NCBI GenBank assembly: GCA_007125455.1
Contig: SLDE01000178.1
Span: forward strand, 1-10,121
Direction: 5' to 3'
DNA from: Ectothiorhodospiraceae bacterium
Lineage (GTDB): Bacteria > Pseudomonadota > Gammaproteobacteria > Thiohalomonadales > Thiohalomonadaceae
Length of the DNA stretch: 10,121 bases
The position numbers and the translations under genes were made by a program. This document shows positions 6,864-10,121 of the stretch, one piece after another; the stretch's first letter is position 1; the number at the start of each line of letters is the position of its first letter. The notes under the pieces were generated by a model. That model saw only the letters and a list, made by a program, of their open reading frames with translations, searched no databases and had not been told where the DNA came from.

Positions 6864-7300
6864 TGCGCTTTGTGCTGGATAACTCGGTGGTAATGCGCTG
6901 GTTGTTTAGTGATGGCAGTGAGGCGGACCAACTAGCTGCGCAGCGTGTGCTGGAGCAGTTGACCATACAGGAAAACAGCGCCATCGCCCCGGCCATCTGG
7001 CCACTGGAGTTGGCCAATGTGGTGGCCAGGGCGGAGTCGAAGGGATTGCTTGGCGAGGCGCACAGCAGTGCCTTTATCGGCCTGCTCCAACGCATGGCGA
7101 TTCGTGTTGTGGAGGATACCGCCAGCCATGCACTGGGTAATATCCTCCACCTGGCGCGGCGTTACCAGTTGTCTTCCTATGACGCGGCCTATCTGGAACT
7201 GGCAATGCGCGAGGGGCTTGCACTGGCAACATTGGACAAACAACTTGCGCGCGCGGCGAAAAAAGCCGGGGTGGTGCTATTGCCCGAGGCGGGTGGCTAA
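6863..7300 (+). CDS. vapC: Type II toxin, VapC-like PIN-domain ribonuclease
   Basis: VapC toxins are Mg2+-dependent endoribonucleases, usually cutting tRNA or rRNA loops, held inactive by their antitoxin. The 145-residue protein is a single PIN domain with all four expected acids. Asp6 is in MRFVLDNSVVMRW, Glu49 in WPLELANVV, Asp107 in LSSYDAAYLELA and Asp125 in LATLDKQLARAA. It therefore appears catalytically intact. ATG 6863 is preferred over the TTG one codon earlier; GAGGGG (6849-6854) provides a ribosome binding site 8 bases upstream. Translation is coupled to the antitoxin through the TGATG overlap. Five bases separate it from the methyltransferase gene. Its RNA target cannot be told from sequence. 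Confidence 0.92.
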   Translation: MRFVLDNSVVMRWLFSDGSEADQLAAQRVLEQLTIQENSAIAPAIWPLELANVVARAESKGLLGEAHSSAFIGLLQRMAIRVVEDTASHALGNILHLARRYQLSSYDAAYLELAMREGLALATLDKQLARAAKKAGVVLLPEAGG

Positions 7301-7305
7301 AGGGG

Positions 7306-8091
7306 ATGGCAAGCAACTGGCTCTCCTACAACGAACTGGCCTGGACTGAAGACCTGTTGGGTGCGCCGGATGGCTACGAGGCGGAAGTCGGCCTATATGT
7401 CGAGCTGATCCAACAGGCCGCCACCCAGCCACCCTGTACCCTGCTGCATCTGGGCTGCGGGGCAGGGGGGATGGATGGGGTATTCAAACGCCATTTCAGC
7501 GTGACCGGGGTGGATCTGAGCGCAGGGATGCTCGCCCTGGCGAGACAGACCCACCCGGAGCTGGAATACATCGAGGCCGACATGCGCAGCCTGCAGCTTG
7601 GGCGGCGCTTTGATGCGGTGGCGATCCCGGACAGCATCGACTACATGGCCAATCGGGATGCCTTGCGCCAGGCCCTGCGCAGCGCCGCCGCCCACCTCAA
7701 GCCCGGCGGGGTGTTGCTGGTAGTGGCCAAGCCACGGGAGGAGTTTCAGAACAACAATTTTGCCTACACCGGCGAGCGTGGGGATACCCACCTGACCGTG
7801 TTGGAGAACAACTACATCAACCCCTATCGGCCCGAGACCTACGAAGCCACCCTGACCTATCTGATCCGCCAGCGCGGTGAACTGACCATTCACCATGAAC
7901 AGCAGATCCTTGGCCTGTTTGGGATGCAAACCTGGCAGCAACTGTTTGAAGCGTGCGGTTTTGTGATGCGCTCACAGCGCCTGGACGGGATCTACGACCC
8001 TTACCTGATGGGGGAAGACGGCGCCTATCCGATGACGGTATTTGTCGGTAATTGTTATCATGCTCAGCAGCCTGACAAACAACAGGGATAA
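7306..8091 (+). CDS. Class I SAM-dependent methyltransferase, substrate unknown
   Basis: The 261-residue protein has a Rossmann-type methyltransferase core. Motif I is LLHLGCGAGGMDGVF (46-60), with acidic Asp70 in GVDLS probably binding the SAM ribose. The second acidic motif EADM (90-93) is followed by FDAVAIPDSIDYM (102-114, motif IV-like) and LKPGGVLLVV (131-140). The N-terminal NWLSYNELAW resembles the cap seen in small-molecule methyltransferases. No DNA- or RNA-methylase catalytic tetrad (such as NPPY) is present, so a small-molecule or protein substrate is more likely, but this is inference. The start is odd: AAAGGGG directly abuts ATG 7306, leaving no normal spacing, so initiation may depend on coupling to vapC, which ends five bases earlier. 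No better in-frame start exists nearby. It ends 7 bases before ispF. Confidence 0.85.
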   Translation: MASNWLSYNELAWTEDLLGAPDGYEAEVGLYVELIQQAATQPPCTLLHLGCGAGGMDGVFKRHFSVTGVDLSAGMLALARQTHPELEYIEADMRSLQLGRRFDAVAIPDSIDYMANRDALRQALRSAAAHLKPGGVLLVVAKPREEFQNNNFAYTGERGDTHLTVLENNYINPYRPETYEATLTYLIRQRGELTIHHEQQILGLFGMQTWQQLFEACGFVMRSQRLDGIYDPYLMGEDGAYPMTVFVGNCYHAQQPDKQQG

Positions 8092-8098
8092 CAACACA

Positions 8099-8572
8099 AT
8101 GCGAATCGGCCACGGTTACGATGTACACGCCTTTTGTGAAGGGGAGCAGATCGTCCTCGGCGGGGTCTCCATCCCCCATAGCCACGCCTTTGCCGCCCAC
8201 TCCGACGGGGATGTACTGATCCACGCCCTGTGCGATGCCCTGCTGGGGGCCATGGGCGAGGGGGATATCGGACGCCACTTTCCCGATACCAGCAGTGAAT
8301 TCGAGAACATCGACAGCCGTATCCTGCTGCGTCGCGTGGTGGAGTTGATGCAACAGCGCGGTTACCGACTTGCCAATGCAGACATGACGCTTATCGCCCA
8401 GGCCCCCAAATTGGCCCCGCATATCAGCGAGATGCGCGAGCGCCTGGCGGAGGATCTGCAGGCCAGCCAGGGCTTGGTCAACGTCAAGGCGACCACCACT
8501 GAGGGCCTGGGTTTTGCCGGTCGGCGAGAGGGGATCGCGGCCCACGCCGTGGTGTTGCTGCAAGATGACTGA
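8099..8572 (+). CDS. ispF: 2-C-methyl-D-erythritol 2,4-cyclodiphosphate synthase
   Basis: IspF cyclises CDP-methylerythritol 2-phosphate, releasing CMP, in the MEP isoprenoid pathway. The 157-residue protein matches the family length. Metal ligands Asp8 and His10 (MRIGHGYDVHAF) and His42 (DVLIHALCDALLG) are present. AHSDGDV (33-39), GDIGRHFPDT and the C-terminal ATTTEGLGFAGRREGIAAHA (131-150) are signature elements. ATG 8099 is chosen because the protein family starts at MRIGxGYDVH; the longer TTG-initiated reading from 8042 overlaps the upstream methyltransferase. A moderate ribosome binding site, AGGGA, lies at 8084-8088. Its TGA overlaps the truD start by 8 bases. In many relatives ispF directly follows ispD; here three other genes intervene. 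Confidence 0.97.
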   Translation: MRIGHGYDVHAFCEGEQIVLGGVSIPHSHAFAAHSDGDVLIHALCDALLGAMGEGDIGRHFPDTSSEFENIDSRILLRRVVELMQQRGYRLANADMTLIAQAPKLAPHISEMRERLAEDLQASQGLVNVKATTTEGLGFAGRREGIAAHAVVLLQDD

Positions 8573-9599
8573 TTCTCCCAAGAACGGGCTTGCCTGGACC
8601 CTTGGTGAGCCCGTTGCCCGCGCAGTGCTGCGCAGTCACGCGGAGGACTTTATCGTCGAAGAGCTGCCCGCCTGTGCCCCCCATGGCGAGGGAGGCCATG
8701 CCTGGCTGGTGGTGCAAAAGCGCCACCACAACACCGAGTGGGTGGCCGGGGAGTTGGCCCGCTTTGCCGGGGTTGGCCCGGAGGCGGTGGGCTACGCCGG
8801 GCTGAAGGATCGCCACGCGCTCACCACCCAGGTATTCACCGTGGAGCTGGACAAGCAACCCGAGCCAGACTGGCAGAAGCTCTCAGTGGAAGGGGTGGCT
8901 ATCCTGGCGGTGGATCGCCATCGCCAGCGCCTACGCCGTGGTGCACTGCGGGAGAACCGCTTCACCCTGATCCTGCGCGAGATCAGCGAGCGGCAGTCGG
9001 TAGAAGAGCGCCTTGGGCAGCTGGCTGAAGGGGTGCCCAACTACTTTGGCCCGCAGCGTTTTGGCCACGGCGGGGGCAACCTGGCGCAGGCACGGGCCAT
9101 GTTTGCAGGCCAGCTACGCGAGGCCAGTGCCCACATACGCAGCCTCTACACCTCAGCAGCGCGCTCCTGGCTGTTCAACCAGGTGCTGAGCGAGCGGGTC
9201 GCGGCGGGAAGCTGGCGTGACGCATTGCCCGGAGAGGCGCTGATCATGCCAGGGAGTGACAGCACCCTGAGCCTGGCGCGTATCGATGCGGCGATCCAGG
9301 AACGGATCGCGCGCGGTGATCTGCAACCCAGCGGGCCACTCTGGGGGCGCGGCCAGCCCCTGCCCAAGGGAGAAGCGCTGGCCTTCGAGCAGAACATCCT
9401 GGCCAGTGAGCCTGCGCTGTGTCGTGGTTTGGAAAAGGCTGGGCTCAAGCAACAACGCCGCGCCCTCAAGTTGACCCCCAAGGGGCTGGAGTGGCGGTGG
9501 CTGGCGAAGGATGTATTGCAAATCAGCTTTTCTCTGCCGCCGGGGAGCTATGCAACCAGCGTGCTGCGGGAGCTGTGTTATTTTGTAGAGGCGAGTTAA
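8565..9599 (+). CDS. truD: tRNA pseudouridine(13) synthase TruD
   Basis: TruD converts U13 of tRNA-Glu and some other tRNAs to pseudouridine. The 344-residue protein is close to the E. coli length of about 349. The catalytic Asp82 lies in GYAGLKDRHALTTQ. RENRFTLILRE (129-139) supplies the conserved Asn/Phe pair near the active site, and NYFGPQRFGHGGGN (159-172) is the TruD signature. The TruD insertion domain would lie in about residues 170-300. The C-terminal FSLPPGSYATSVLREL is typical. ATG 8565 gives the expected start and overlaps the end of ispF (ATGACTGA); a longer reading beginning upstream at 8514 lies inside ispF and is not supported. The stop codon TAA (9597-9599) overlaps that of the convergent gene on the other strand. 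Confidence 0.96.
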   Translation: MTDSPKNGLAWTLGEPVARAVLRSHAEDFIVEELPACAPHGEGGHAWLVVQKRHHNTEWVAGELARFAGVGPEAVGYAGLKDRHALTTQVFTVELDKQPEPDWQKLSVEGVAILAVDRHRQRLRRGALRENRFTLILREISERQSVEERLGQLAEGVPNYFGPQRFGHGGGNLAQARAMFAGQLREASAHIRSLYTSAARSWLFNQVLSERVAAGSWRDALPGEALIMPGSDSTLSLARIDAAIQERIARGDLQPSGPLWGRGQPLPKGEALAFEQNILASEPALCRGLEKAGLKQQRRALKLTPKGLEWRWLAKDVLQISFSLPPGSYATSVLRELCYFVEAS

Positions 9600-10108
9600 T
9601 GGGGGGCCATAGTCAAGGAAGCGTCGCGCGCCTTGTTGGCATTGATGACGAATAGCTCGGACTGTCGCCATAGTCGCTTTTGTCGTTTCATCTCGTTTCG
9701 TAATCGATCTGTTAACGCCTGCAGAACATCATTTGGTGCATCCGGAATCACCAGGTAACATACCAGCTTAAGCTGTTCCCACGGCAGTGCTTGCATTTCT
9801 GCGGGAAGCTCATGGTGCAGTTGTGGTGGGCGTCTCAGTGTGGCCAGCAACATTAGCTGCATGGCATTATCGAATTTTTCCAGTACATCCTGCCAGAAGT
9901 TGTTGTACGCCTCGGGGTTGCTTGTTGGGTGTGGTATTGAGCTCTTGGCCTCAACTAGAACCAGCTGAGTACTGCGATTTTTCCACCAAACAAACTCGCA
10001 GGTTTTGATACCCTGTCGCGAGCGAACGTTTGCGGAAATTTCTATTTGAAATACCTGGTTTGGATGAAAAGGGCCAAATTTCAGGCCTGACTCCACAATC
10101 GTTATCAT
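9596..10108 (-). CDS. Uncharacterised protein, possible PD-(D/E)XK-like fold; 5' end may lie beyond the window
   Basis: I do not recognise a named family. The 170-residue reading has an N-terminal alpha/beta part with Glu23, Glu38 (KTCEFVWW) and then LVLVEAKSSIPHP, where Glu53-x-Lys55 ends a hydrophobic strand. This arrangement resembles the acidic/E-x-K core of PD-(D/E)XK nucleases, but similarity by motif alone is weak. The second half is helical (WQDVLEKFDNAMQL) with a later strand LKLVCYLVIPDAP and a basic helix (LRNEMKRQKRLWRQ). No membrane segment or signal peptide is seen. No clear ribosome binding site precedes ATG 10108, and the frame stays open to the window edge, so the true start may be upstream. 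Its base composition is lower: 9661-9720 is 45% GC by hand count against 68% for 8701-8760 in truD. This suggests acquisition from elsewhere. Confidence 0.7.
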   Translation of the reverse strand: MITIVESGLKFGPFHPNQVFQIEISANVRSRQGIKTCEFVWWKNRSTQLVLVEAKSSIPHPTSNPEAYNNFWQDVLEKFDNAMQLMLLATLRRPPQLHHELPAEMQALPWEQLKLVCYLVIPDAPNDVLQALTDRLRNEMKRQKRLWRQSELFVINANKARDASLTMAPH

Positions 10109-10121
10109 GGCGGAAAACTTC

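Noticed and set aside
8514..8564. Longer truD reading starting inside ispF
   Set aside because: The extra residues are out-of-frame ispF sequence with no TruD similarity; ATG 8565 gives the usual start and an ATGACTGA overlap.
7817..8581. 254-codon minus-strand frame opposite the methyltransferase and ispF
   Set aside because: It spans the join between two well-supported + strand genes and carries no family motif, so it is a shadow frame.

Overview
The window is a GC-rich gammaproteobacterial chromosome segment built on the conserved order tilS - pyrG - kdsA - eno - ftsB - ispD - ispF - truD. The gene order points to Gammaproteobacteria. The metal-type KdsA, a form also seen in Betaproteobacteria, together with the high GC fits the Chromatiales-like (sulfur-oxidiser/purple sulfur) side better than enterics. 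This placement is inferred from gene order and protein character; no marker gene confirms it.

Left block (1-5129): the 3' part of tilS (tRNA-Ile lysidine synthetase), pyrG (CTP synthase), kdsA (KDO-8-phosphate synthase, one base overlap with pyrG) and eno (enolase), all on the + strand. A strong rho-independent terminator follows eno. Middle block (5130-6554): a 356-base intergenic stretch rich in small repeats, including a 52-bp palindromic MITE-like element with an exact 8-bp direct repeat on each side. Then come ftsB (divisome), a further intergenic repeat and hairpin, and ispD (MEP pathway).

Right block (6555-9599): where ispD and ispF are usually adjacent, a Phd/VapB-type antitoxin, a PIN-domain VapC toxin and a class I SAM-dependent methyltransferase of unknown substrate are interposed, with a probable palindromic operator and promoter just after ispD. 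These three genes and ispF-truD are packed with gaps of 7 bp or less or overlaps, so the essential ispF and truD are probably co-transcribed with the toxin-antitoxin pair. At the right edge a convergent, visibly less GC-rich gene (9596-10108, - strand) encodes an uncharacterised protein with an E-x-K motif suggestive of a PD-(D/E)XK-like fold; its stop codon overlaps that of truD.

Most of the window is well-understood housekeeping. The accessory parts are the toxin-antitoxin/methyltransferase insert, the intergenic repeats around ftsB and the right-edge gene. I see no clearly new multi-gene system.
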